This document shows positions 1 through 7,115 of a stretch of 64,000 nucleotides of DNA, one piece after another. Source of the DNA: JAJRXR01 sp041402005 (lineage in GTDB: Bacteria > Planctomycetota > Phycisphaerae > Phycisphaerales > UBA1924); NCBI GenBank assembly GCA_041402005.1, contig JAWKTB010000008.1, positions 62,001 to 126,000 on the forward strand, in the 5' to 3' direction. Under the pieces are notes generated by a model that worked only from the letters and a program-made list of their open reading frames with translations, ran no database searches and was not told where the DNA came from. A program made the position numbers and the translations under genes. How positions within the stretch are numbered: the stretch's first letter is position 1; the number at the start of each line of letters is the position of its first letter.

Positions 1-719
1 CCATGTACTCCCAGGCCATCGCCACCATCGCGCTCTGCGAGTCCTACGCCATGACGCGCGACGCCAAGCTCCTCGACCCCATCCGGCGCGCCATCGCCTT
101 CGTCCTCGCCGCCCGCAACACCGACGTCGGCGGCTGGCGCTACGAGCCGGGCCAGCCGGGCGACACCTCCGTCCTCGGCTGGATGGTCATGGCCTTCGAG
201 AGCGCCCGCCGATGCGGCATCGACGTCGACCCCGTCGCCCCCGCCTCCGCCACCGACTGGCTCGACACCGTCATGGACCCGAGCTGGCCCGGACGCTACG
301 CCTACCGCCCTGGCATGGAGTCGAGCCGCTCGATGACCGCCGAGGGCATGTTCGTGCGACAGCTCCTGCGCATCGCGCACGACGACCCGCGCCAGGCCGG
401 CGCCGCCCGATACGTCCTGCAGGACCTCCCACGCTGGAACGACGACGCGCCGACGTACCAGTGGTACTACGCGACGCTCGCCCTCTTCCAGCACGGCGGC
501 GGCGCCTGGGACCGCTGGAACCGCTCGATGTCGCGCGAACTCGTCACCGCCCAGCGCAACGACGGACCCGCCGCTGGCTCCTGGGACCCCACCGACCGGT
601 ACGCCCAGATCGGCGGACGCATCTACCAGACCGCGATCTGCACCCTCAGCCTCGAGGTCTACTACCGCTACCTGCCCATGTACGTGGACGAGCCGGTCGC
701 GGGGATGGGCGGGGAGTAG
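1..719 (+). CDS. Prenyltransferase/squalene-cyclase repeat protein, 5' end outside window
   Basis: This is the C-terminal part (about 239 codons) of a protein with the alpha-alpha barrel repeats of the squalene-hopene cyclase/prenyltransferase superfamily. Repeated helical blocks end in Gly/Trp-rich turns such as GGWRYEPGQPGD and AGSWDP, which resemble QW-type motifs, and the end TAICTLSLEVYYRYLPMY is typical of planctomycete members of this group. The first ATG in view (position 3) is unlikely to be the start, because the frame is open to the window edge and the visible part begins in the middle of a repeat. No DXDD cyclase acid motif is visible here. Whether this is a true hopanoid/terpene cyclase or a non-catalytic repeat protein cannot be decided from this fragment. 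Confidence 0.75.
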   Translation, partial: MYSQAIATIALCESYAMTRDAKLLDPIRRAIAFVLAARNTDVGGWRYEPGQPGDTSVLGWMVMAFESARRCGIDVDPVAPASATDWLDTVMDPSWPGRYAYRPGMESSRSMTAEGMFVRQLLRIAHDDPRQAGAARYVLQDLPRWNDDAPTYQWYYATLALFQHGGGAWDRWNRSMSRELVTAQRNDGPAAGSWDPTDRYAQIGGRIYQTAICTLSLEVYYRYLPMYVDEPVAGMGGE

Positions 720-775
720 GGACGCCTACCCTCTCACCTTGGGACCACCATTGCCCGGTCCCATCGGGGGTCGAC

Positions 776-1831
776 ATGCAGATCAACCAGGACAAACTCA
801 ACGCCTTGCTCGGACAGATGGTTGGCGACATGGGCGCCGCGGCCGCCGCCCCGCTCGTCGTCATCGGCGACCGCGTCGGCCTGTACCGCGCCCTGGCCGG
901 CGAAGGCCCGCTGACCTCGGCGCAGCTCGCCGAGAAGACCGGAACCAACGAGCGCTACGTGCGCGAGTGGTGCTCCGCCCAGGCCGGCTACGGGTACATC
1001 ACCTACGACCGCGCCACGGGCGCCTTCTCGATGACCCCCGAGCAGGCCGCCGTCTTCGCCGACCCCGACAGCCCCGCCTCCATGATCGGCGGGTACTACG
1101 CCATCGTCTCCATGGCCATCGACGAGCACAAGATCGCCGACATCTTCCGCTCCGGTCGTGGCTTCGGGTGGGGCGAGCACCACGCCTGCCTCTTCTGCGG
1201 CACCGAGAAGTTCTTCCGACCCGGCTACATGTCCAACCTCGTCCAGGAGTGGCTGCCCGCGCTCGAGGGAGTCGTCCCCAAGCTCGAGAAGGGCGCCAAG
1301 GTCGCCGACGTCGGGTGCGGGCACGGCGCCTCCACCATCGTCATGGCACACGCCTTCCCCAACTCCCAGTTCATCGGCTACGACTTCCACGCCCCGTCCG
1401 TGGACAACGCCAACCAGCGCGCCCGCGACGCCGGCGTCAAGAACGTCCAGTTCAAGACCGCGACCGCGAAGGACTACCCCGCCGAGGGGTACGACCTCAT
1501 CGCCTTCTTCGACTGCCTGCACGACATGGGCGACCCCGTCGGCGCCGCGGCCCACGCCCGAAAGGCGATCAAGCCCGACGGCACCCTCATGCTCGTCGAG
1601 CCCTTCGCGGGCGACGACCTCGCCGACAACCTCAACCCCGTCGGGCGGATGTACTACGCCTTCTCGACGATGATCTGCACGCCGGCGTCACTCAGTCAGG
1701 AGGTCGGCCTCGCCCTCGGCGCCCAGGCCGGTCCCAAGCGCCTGATGGGGGTGCTGAACGAGGGCGGCTTCTCGAAGACGCGCGTCGCGACCTCGACGCC
1801 GTTCAATCTGATCATTGAGGGCAGGGTGTAA
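776..1831 (+). CDS. SAM-dependent methyltransferase with N-terminal winged helix
   Basis: 351 residues. The N-terminal part (about 20-90) reads as a winged-helix dimerisation domain of the O-methyltransferase/Rv2258c-like type (LTSAQLAEKTGTNERYVREW). The C-terminal Rossmann domain has SAM motif I VADVGCGHGAST at about 176-187, then IGYDFH and FFDCLHDMGDP, the acceptor-side motif of small-molecule methyltransferases. The ATG at 776 was chosen because the domain begins right after it and the preceding gene ends at 719; the frame is open further upstream only by chance. The substrate is unknown. It follows the cyclase-repeat gene by 56 bp on the same strand, so co-transcription is possible. Confidence 0.85.
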   Translation: MQINQDKLNALLGQMVGDMGAAAAAPLVVIGDRVGLYRALAGEGPLTSAQLAEKTGTNERYVREWCSAQAGYGYITYDRATGAFSMTPEQAAVFADPDSPASMIGGYYAIVSMAIDEHKIADIFRSGRGFGWGEHHACLFCGTEKFFRPGYMSNLVQEWLPALEGVVPKLEKGAKVADVGCGHGASTIVMAHAFPNSQFIGYDFHAPSVDNANQRARDAGVKNVQFKTATAKDYPAEGYDLIAFFDCLHDMGDPVGAAAHARKAIKPDGTLMLVEPFAGDDLADNLNPVGRMYYAFSTMICTPASLSQEVGLALGAQAGPKRLMGVLNEGGFSKTRVATSTPFNLIIEGRV

Positions 1832-1872
1832 GAGTTCGGCTGTACGCTCTCGGCCCCACGGGAACGTCCGAT

Positions 1873-2244
1873 GTGATTCAAAGGCTCGCTACACGTCGGA
1901 GCCGACGTCGCTGGATAGTCAAGGCGATGACGACGGCGTTGCTCTTCTCGGCATCTATCCCGTCGATCATCTTTGTGTTCGCTGCATGGAGCATGGCTCG
2001 CGAACAGAGCAGTAGCTTTTGGCGTCAATTGCAGGTGCAGTTCTCCCAGACTTGGGATTTACTCACCGCAACCCTTTTCACAACCGTAATAGGCGCGGTT
2101 GTGGGAGGGTGCTTTTGTCTTGCGTTCGCACCTCGGCTACAGAAGGAGCGGCGGTACTGCAGAAAATGCGAGTACGAACTATCTGGGCTTGCGCCGACGG
2201 CCGATAGGTGCCCAGAATGCGGGACAGTGCTTGAACCGCTCTGA
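1873..2244 (+). CDS. Small membrane protein with C-terminal zinc ribbon
   Basis: 123 residues starting at GTG. A basic N-terminus (RRSRRR) precedes a first membrane helix at about 15-40, and a second helix lies at about 63-86. The cytoplasmic tail ends in a four-cysteine zinc ribbon (Cys96, Cys99, Cys113, Cys116; YCRKCEYELSGL...RCPECG). Short membrane proteins with this tail are very common in planctomycetes, where their function is unknown. The sequence has lower GC than its neighbours. The start is not certain, because no strong ribosome-binding site precedes it. Confidence 0.65.
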   Translation: MIQRLATRRSRRRWIVKAMTTALLFSASIPSIIFVFAAWSMAREQSSSFWRQLQVQFSQTWDLLTATLFTTVIGAVVGGCFCLAFAPRLQKERRYCRKCEYELSGLAPTADRCPECGTVLEPL

Positions 2245-2312
2245 TCCGCGGTACGGGAGCCCCCTACCGAGCAAACAACTCCCAGACCGAGCCGGTCTAG
2301 GCGTGCAGCAAG

Positions 2313-2385
2313 TGGAGCGGAGGGGAGTCGAACCCCTGACCTCATCATTGCGAACGATGCGCTCTACCAACTGAGCTACCGCCCC
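2313..2385 (-). tRNA. tRNA-Ala (anticodon CGC)
   Basis: The reverse complement folds into a complete 73-nt cloverleaf: acceptor GGGGCGG/CCGCTCC, D-arm GCTC-AGTTGGTA-GAGC, anticodon loop TTCGCAA with anticodon CGC (plus-strand 2350-2352), and T-arm AGGGG-TTCGACT-CCCCT. The acceptor stem has G3-U70, the alanine identity pair, which confirms the assignment. Discriminator base is A73 and the CCA end is not encoded, since CT follows. Confidence 0.96.
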
Positions 2386-2515
2386 GTGCGGCGGCAAGTG
2401 TAGACGCGCCTCGCGCCGTCATCCGACGCCTCGCGCCGGACCGCCCCGGAGCCATCGCTCCCGCCCTCGAGGCCCTCAGACGCCCCCGTAAGCCGCCCCT
2501 CCCCGCCTGGACTAC

Positions 2516-2531
2516 TGCGAATCCATTTGCA
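2516..2531. promoter_or_regulatory. Candidate Fur/Zur-family operator upstream of the metal transporter
   Basis: TGCGAAT-CC-ATTTGCA is a near-perfect inverted repeat (6 of 7 positions pair) in a short AT-rich patch 30 bp before the binding-protein start codon. Its size and TGnnAAT/ATTnnCA form resemble operators of Fur-family repressors. Zinc control by Zur is inferred from the downstream zinc-type ABC genes; the regulator itself is not in the window. Confidence 0.4.
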
Positions 2532-2561
2532 ATAATCCATGCCAATCGGAGGGCTCCCGGC

Positions 2562-3533
2562 GTGCGCCGAGCTGTCATCGCGGGCCTCATCCTTCTCCTC
2601 GTCATCGTCGCGGGCGTCATTGCCCTCCGGGCACGCCCCGCCCCGCTGGCCTCTCCCCGCGTCGTCGTCACCATCGCCCCCCTGCGGGGCCTGGTCGAGC
2701 CCATGCTGCCCCAGGGCGAGCCTGTCGGCGTCGTCATCCCACCCGGGCTGACGGTCCATGGGTACGAACCCACCCCAGCCGACCGCGCCATGCTCGAGCG
2801 CGCCGACCTCGTCGTCTGCGTCGGCCTTGGCCTCGAGGGCTCGCTCGACCCTGTGCTCAACGAACTCGACAAGCGCGGCAAGCTCGTCCGCTTTGCCGAA
2901 GTGGTCGGCATCGCCCCGGGCGTGGGCGCCGAGCACGTTCACGAGGACGACGAGCCCGACGCGGACGAGGAGCATCACCATCACGGCGTCGACCCGCACC
3001 TCTGGCTCGACCCGAAGCTCTGCGAGCAACTGGTGGACGCGGTGCACGAGAGACTCGATGCCCGGGCGGTAGGCACGGAGGAGCGCGCCCGTCTGACAAT
3101 GGCATGGGAGGGCATGCGCGCCAGAATCGCCGAGGTCCGCGCCCTGTATGCGGCCGCCCTCGCGCCCTACGCCGGCGTCTCGCTCGTCACCCACCACGCC
3201 GCCTGGGGACGCCTGCTGGACCCATTCGGGATCACGGTGGCGGCGGTGATCCGCCCGATTGAGGGCGCCGAGCCGACGCCCGGCGAGCTCGCCGCGGCTC
3301 GCCAGGCGATCGAGCAGGCCGGCGCCGTCGGCGTCATCATCGAGCCCCAGTTCGATGCCTCCTGGCCCCGGCGCATCGCGCAGGAGGCGGGCGTTCCCCT
3401 CGGCGTCCTCGATCCACTGGGCGACGGCGACTGGTTCAAGATGATGCGCACGAACCTGGACGAACTCGTCCGCGTGCTCTCCGCCGCCCGGGCGCACGCT
3501 GCCGCGCCCGCTCCCGAGGATACCCAGCCGTAG
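2562..3533 (+). CDS. znuA: Metal ABC transporter, substrate-binding protein (zinc type)
   Basis: 323 residues, GTG start. An N-terminal hydrophobic segment (about 5-22) acts as signal or membrane anchor; there is no lipobox. The cluster A-I metal-binding fold is shown by VHGYEPTP (His66), the family signature DPHLWLDP (His146) and THHAAWGRLLDPFGI. Between them is an acidic, histidine-rich loop at about 124-146 containing HHHH, which in this family favours zinc over manganese. The gene leads an operon with the ATPase 10 bp downstream and the permease overlapping that. It presumably captures the metal outside the cytoplasmic membrane. Zinc specificity is inferred from the loop, and manganese cannot be excluded. 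Confidence 0.9.
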   Translation: MRRAVIAGLILLLVIVAGVIALRARPAPLASPRVVVTIAPLRGLVEPMLPQGEPVGVVIPPGLTVHGYEPTPADRAMLERADLVVCVGLGLEGSLDPVLNELDKRGKLVRFAEVVGIAPGVGAEHVHEDDEPDADEEHHHHGVDPHLWLDPKLCEQLVDAVHERLDARAVGTEERARLTMAWEGMRARIAEVRALYAAALAPYAGVSLVTHHAAWGRLLDPFGITVAAVIRPIEGAEPTPGELAAARQAIEQAGAVGVIIEPQFDASWPRRIAQEAGVPLGVLDPLGDGDWFKMMRTNLDELVRVLSAARAHAAAPAPEDTQP

Positions 3534-3543
3534 ACTGCGCGCC

Positions 3544-4416
3544 ATGCCCAACCCGACTCAAACCCCGGCGCTCGAGTTCGTGGGCGTGAGCTACGCCTAC
3601 CCGGGCGCCGCCGTCGCCGGAACGAAGGGCGGCGTCGGCGAGGCGATCCGAGGTGTGACCCTCGATGTGCGCGTCGGCGAGCGCGTCGGCATCCTGGGCC
3701 CAAACGGCGGGGGCAAGTCCACGCTCCTGAAGATCGCCCTGGGCCTGCTCGACGGGTACGAGGGCAAAGTCAGCGTCTTCGGACGCCCGCCGAGCGTGGC
3801 GCGCCGCGAGGGACTGGTCGGCTACGTCCCCCAGCGGGTCGAGGCGGAGCTGGGGCTGCCCGTGAGCGCGCGCCAGGTAGTGCAGATGGCCGCCACGGTC
3901 GGCATGCCCGCGTGGCGCCCCTCGGGCGCCCGTGTGCGCACGAAGGTGGACGAGTGCCTCTCGATGGTCGGCGCTTCCGACTTCGCGAGCCAAGCCGTCG
4001 GCAAGCTCTCGGGGGGACAGCTCCAGCGCGTCATGATCGCCAGGGCGCTCGCCCGCGAGCCCAGGATGCTCATGCTCGACGAGCCGACGGTCGGGATCGA
4101 CGCGGCGGGGCAGCAGCGGTTCAGCGCCCTGATCGAGCGCCTGAACAAGGGCCTGGGCCTGACGATCGTGGTGGTGTCGCACGACCTGCGCACGATCGCG
4201 ACCTCTTGCGACCGAGTCGCCTGCCTGCGCCGGACGCTCCACTACCACGACGCGCCGGGCGGGCTGACGCCCGCGGTGCTCGCCGAGGTCTTCAGCCACG
4301 ACATCGAGGCGGTGTTCGGCGAGGTCCACATCGATGCGCACGCCGCCGCCGACTGTCACGATCCCACGCACCACCATCACCATGCGCACGACCATGGCGG
4401 AGGGGGGCAGGGCTGA
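3544..4416 (+). CDS. znuC: Metal ABC transporter, ATP-binding protein
   Basis: 290 residues with a complete ABC ATPase: Walker A GPNGGGKST (52-60), Q-loop YVPQR, signature LSGGQLQRV (155-163), Walker B LMLDE (176-180) and H-loop His213. It energises the permease encoded next to it; their reading frames overlap (TGATG). Unusually for this subunit, the C-terminus (about 265-290) is a histidine-rich tail ending in Gly residues, with HHHHH and HAHDH, so the cytoplasmic ATPase may itself bind metal. The two reading frames after it and the binding protein before it make a complete uptake system. Confidence 0.93.
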   Translation: MPNPTQTPALEFVGVSYAYPGAAVAGTKGGVGEAIRGVTLDVRVGERVGILGPNGGGKSTLLKIALGLLDGYEGKVSVFGRPPSVARREGLVGYVPQRVEAELGLPVSARQVVQMAATVGMPAWRPSGARVRTKVDECLSMVGASDFASQAVGKLSGGQLQRVMIARALAREPRMLMLDEPTVGIDAAGQQRFSALIERLNKGLGLTIVVVSHDLRTIATSCDRVACLRRTLHYHDAPGGLTPAVLAEVFSHDIEAVFGEVHIDAHAAADCHDPTHHHHHAHDHGGGGQG

Positions 4417-5300
4417 TGCGCACGATCGAGTACCTCTTCACCCCCGAGCTCGCCTCGACCTATTGGGCGATTGTGGTCGCCGGGCTCGCGATCGCGGTCT
4501 TCGCCGGCGCCCTCAGCGTGCTCGTCGTCGTCAAGCGCCTCGCGTTCATCGGGCAGGGCGTCAGCCACGCGGCGTTCGGGGGTGTCGGGCTCGCCTATTT
4601 GATCGGCGTTGGCGCCGGGAGTGATCTCGGCGGGCGGTTCGCGCTGCTCGGGGTGCTGCTGGCGTTCTCGCTCGCGGCGGCGCTCGGGATCGCCTGGCTC
4701 GGGGAGCGGTCGGGCGCGCGCACGGACACAGCCATCGGGATCGTGCTCGCCGTCTCGATGGCCCTCGGCTTCGTGCTGCTGCGCGAGGCGGGCGCCCGGG
4801 CCGCGGCGACCGGCTCGCCCGCGCCACCCGCGATCGAGGGCGTCCTCTTCGGGAGCGTCGTGACCGTCACCTGGCTCGACGCCTGGATCGCGGTGGGGAC
4901 GGCGGCCCTGCTTTTGGGCGCCATGTTCCTGGCCCGACGCCCGATGCTCTTCTGGGCCTTCGACGAGCGCGTCTGCGAGGCCTTCGGCGCCCCGGGCGCC
5001 AAGATGAAGATCCTGCTCCTGTGCTTGCTCGCGATCGCGGTCGTCGTCACGGTCAAGCTCGCGGGCGTGGTGCTCGCGACGGCGCTGTTCGTGCTGCCCG
5101 GGGCGATCTCGCTGCGCCTGGCCGATCGTCTGTGGGTGGTCATCGGCGTCTCGATCGTCGCCGCGGTGGTGGGGGTGCTCGGCGGGCTCGTGATCAGCTT
5201 CGAGTCCAATCTTCAGGTCGGGCCCGGCGTCGTGCTGGCGCTGGCGGCGATGTATGCGTTGTCGATGCTGACGGGCGTGGGGACGCGCCGGCTCGCGTAG
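4416..5300 (+). CDS. znuB: Metal ABC transporter permease (ABC-3 family)
   Basis: 294 residues, about eight predicted membrane helices. The start is the ATG overlapping the ATPase stop codon (TGATG), giving tight translational coupling. Family features include VVVKRLAFIGQGVSHAAFGGVGLA near residues 38-60 and the helix pair TVKLAGVVLATALFVLPGAISLRLA, both typical of ZnuB/MntB-type permeases. It forms the membrane channel for the binding protein and ATPase encoded upstream. Confidence 0.93.
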   Translation: MRTIEYLFTPELASTYWAIVVAGLAIAVFAGALSVLVVVKRLAFIGQGVSHAAFGGVGLAYLIGVGAGSDLGGRFALLGVLLAFSLAAALGIAWLGERSGARTDTAIGIVLAVSMALGFVLLREAGARAAATGSPAPPAIEGVLFGSVVTVTWLDAWIAVGTAALLLGAMFLARRPMLFWAFDERVCEAFGAPGAKMKILLLCLLAIAVVVTVKLAGVVLATALFVLPGAISLRLADRLWVVIGVSIVAAVVGVLGGLVISFESNLQVGPGVVLALAAMYALSMLTGVGTRRLA

Positions 5301-5341
5301 GATCGGGCGTGCGACCCCGCGTGGGCGCACGGGAGGCGACC

Positions 5342-5527
5342 ATGAAGGCCGAGAAGCTGCTGGCGGAGCTCAACCGGCTCCGTCAGGACCTGGACGAGGA
5401 TCCGACGGACGTGGAGTGGCTGACGCTGCACCACGCGTTCTGCTTCATCTCGTACAAGCTGGGGGACTTCCAGCGGTATCTGGACGAGCAGGCGGGGGCG
5501 GGGGCGTTCGACGAGTTCGAGGGATGA
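5342..5527 (+). CDS. Small hypothetical protein (61 aa)
   Basis: 61 residues, acidic and probably helical, rich in Leu, Asp and Glu, with a central HHAFCFISYKLGDFQRYL segment. ATG at 5342 is preceded by GGGAGG at a good distance, which supports real translation. It lies 41 bp after the permease gene and may be its last cistron. I recognise no family; the HH/Cys cluster could bind a metal, but that is speculation. Confidence 0.6.
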   Translation: MKAEKLLAELNRLRQDLDEDPTDVEWLTLHHAFCFISYKLGDFQRYLDEQAGAGAFDEFEG

Positions 5528-5815
5528 TCGGGCCGGCCCAAACGCCCGGGAGGCCCCGGGCGGGCCATTCCCCCCACCAGGCGGAACTTTTTCTGGCGCC
5601 AGGGCGTATTCCTGGGCGATGATGCTTTCATCGCGGCTCGGCCTCGCGCCACACGGGGTGAGAACCACCCGCTACGGGCGACGGCGGGCCGCGACGACCG
5701 GCGAATCGATTCGCCGGGCGGTGTGCCCCGGGTGACGGCCCGGGGAGAAGAGACCCGGCGGCCCGCGTGCAGTGGGGCGACGGCTGGGAGGGCTCTTGCA
5801 GAAGGAGGTGATCCA

Positions 5816-5854
5816 GTGAACAAGTGTGACTGTACGAGAGGGCTGCGCCACTGA
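5816..5854 (+). CDS. Possible 12-codon micro-ORF
   Basis: GTG at 5816 follows a maximal Shine-Dalgarno sequence (AAGGAGG at 5802-5808, 7-nt spacing) and opens a 12-codon frame, read as MNKCDCTRGLRH, ending at TGA 5852-5854. The stop lies inside the structured stem of the surrounding region, so translation could affect folding. The peptide has no run of regulatory amino-acid codons. It may not be translated at all, if the GGAGG is there to pair with 16S rRNA for another reason. Confidence 0.25.
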   Translation: MNKCDCTRGLRH

Positions 5855-5932
5855 TTCGGCAGCTCGACGGGGCTTGCCGTTGAGTGCAGCCCGCACACGC
5901 AGGAACATCGCCTACAACAGGCATTCCTACGG

Positions 5933-5963
5933 CCGCCTGACGCTCCGCGCCAGGCGGTTTTTT
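5933..5963 (+). terminator. Intrinsic terminator before the dehydratase gene
   Basis: CCGCCTG (5933-5939) pairs with CAGGCGG (5951-5957), with an inner CGC/GCG pairing, followed directly by TTTTTT. It ends 36 bp before the dehydratase start codon, so it either closes the structured RNA upstream or acts as an attenuator. Confidence 0.85.
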
Positions 5964-5998
5964 CATGCGCCCGCCCCGCCCCGTACCATCTGGCGCCG

Positions 5999-7066
5999 AT
6001 GACGCGGACGGGCGCACAGTCGCGGGTGGTCGCTGAGGGTGGAGGGCCCGACGAGTCGCTCTTCGGATCGGTCACGTTCGACGACGTGCGCTCGGCGAGC
6101 GAGCGGGTCGAGGGCGTGGTCAAACGGACGCCCGTCGTGACCAGCCGCACGCTGGACGAGTTGGTCGGGGCGTCGGTCTTCCTCAAGTGCGAGTGCCTGC
6201 AGCGTGTCGGGGCGTTCAAGATTCGGGGCGCCTACAACGCGATGTCGCGCCTGGGCAAGGAGGAGCGTCCTCGCGGCGTGCTGGCATACTCGAGCGGGAA
6301 CCACGCCCAGGGCGTGGCGCTGGCGGCGGCGCTGCTCGACATCCGAGCGACGATCGTGATGCCGACCAACGCGCCCCCCGCCAAGCTCGCGGCGACACGC
6401 GCGTACCTCGAGCGCGCCCCAGAGGGCTCCGAGGTCGTCGAGTACGACCCGGCGACGATCGTGCGTGAGGAACTGGGCGGCAGGCTCGCGGAGGAGCGTG
6501 GCCTGACCATCGTCCCGCCGTTCGATCACCCGCACGTGATCGCGGGACAAGGGACGGCGGCGCTCGAGCTGATCGAGGACGTCGGGCCGCTCGACGCCCT
6601 GTGGACGCCTTGCGGGGGCGGAGGGCTGCTCTCGGGGTCGGCGGTCGCGGGCAAGGGCATGCTGCCCGACCTCGAGGTGGTGGGGGTGGAGCCCGAGCTG
6701 GGCGACGACGTGACCCGCTCATACGAGACGGGGCGCCTGCACGCGGTCGCGTATCCTCAGACGATCGCAGACGGGGCGAGGACGACGTCGCCAGGGCGGT
6801 ACACCTTCGCTCTCGTTCGGGCGCACGCGGACGGGATGCGGACGGTCTCGGACGCGGAGTTGGCGGCGGCGACGCTGCTGTGCCTGGAGCGTCTGCGGCT
6901 GGTGGTCGAGCCGACGGGGGCGCTGGCGATCGCCGGGCTGATCCGCGAGGGGCGATCGAACCCCGAGGGCGTGCGAGGGCGTCGGATCGGCGCCATCATC
7001 TCCGGCGGGAACATCGACCCCGGGATGATCCCGCGGCTGCAAGAGCTGGCCGCGACGGCGGGGTGA
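5999..7066 (+). CDS. Threonine/serine dehydratase (PLP fold type II)
   Basis: 355 residues. The PLP-binding lysine is Lys74 in GAFKIRGA, the substrate loop is SSGNHAQG (98-105), and the phosphate-binding glycine loop is CGGGGLLSG (205-213), with a late SGGNID motif. It deaminates threonine to 2-oxobutyrate and/or serine to pyruvate. The protein ends after the catalytic domain and lacks the ACT-like regulatory domain of long biosynthetic IlvA, so it resembles the short catabolic or racemase-like group, and isoleucine feedback is not expected. The ATG at 5999 gives a short extra N-terminus before the conserved fold; a start nearer residue 24 is possible. Confidence 0.88.
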   Translation: MTRTGAQSRVVAEGGGPDESLFGSVTFDDVRSASERVEGVVKRTPVVTSRTLDELVGASVFLKCECLQRVGAFKIRGAYNAMSRLGKEERPRGVLAYSSGNHAQGVALAAALLDIRATIVMPTNAPPAKLAATRAYLERAPEGSEVVEYDPATIVREELGGRLAEERGLTIVPPFDHPHVIAGQGTAALELIEDVGPLDALWTPCGGGGLLSGSAVAGKGMLPDLEVVGVEPELGDDVTRSYETGRLHAVAYPQTIADGARTTSPGRYTFALVRAHADGMRTVSDAELAAATLLCLERLRLVVEPTGALAIAGLIREGRSNPEGVRGRRIGAIISGGNIDPGMIPRLQELAATAG

Positions 7067-7115
7067 GAACAGGACCGGGGCTGGCGGCGAATACCGAGTC
7101 GGACAGGAGCACGCG

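Larger units (their letters stand above)
5528..5998 (+). other. Gene-free structured region (candidate ncRNA or leader)
   Basis: No conserved protein gene fits these 471 bases, but they are rich in stable inverted repeats: a perfect 20-nt palindrome at 5698-5717, a CCCCGGG/CCCGGGG hairpin at 5726-5745, a nested stem of GGGCTGC (5840-5846) with GCAGCCC (5886-5892) enclosing CTCGACGG/CCGTTGAG (5863-5870 and 5877-5884), and an AGGAA...TTCCT stem just before an intrinsic terminator. AAGGAGGTGATCCAG at 5802-5816 is exactly complementary to the usual 3' end of 16S rRNA. It could be a stand-alone RNA or the leader of the dehydratase gene at 5999. It does not match what I know of RNase P RNA, tmRNA, SRP RNA or common riboswitches. 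Confidence 0.45.

Noticed and set aside
5802..5816. Fragment of a reversed 16S rRNA gene
   Set aside because: The match to the 16S 3'-end complement stops after 15 bases and the sequence beyond shows no continued rRNA similarity.
5816..5963. Classical amino-acid attenuator for the dehydratase gene
   Set aside because: The micro-ORF has no run of Ile, Val, Leu or Thr codons, so a leader-peptide attenuator sensing branched-chain amino acids is not supported, although the terminator is real.
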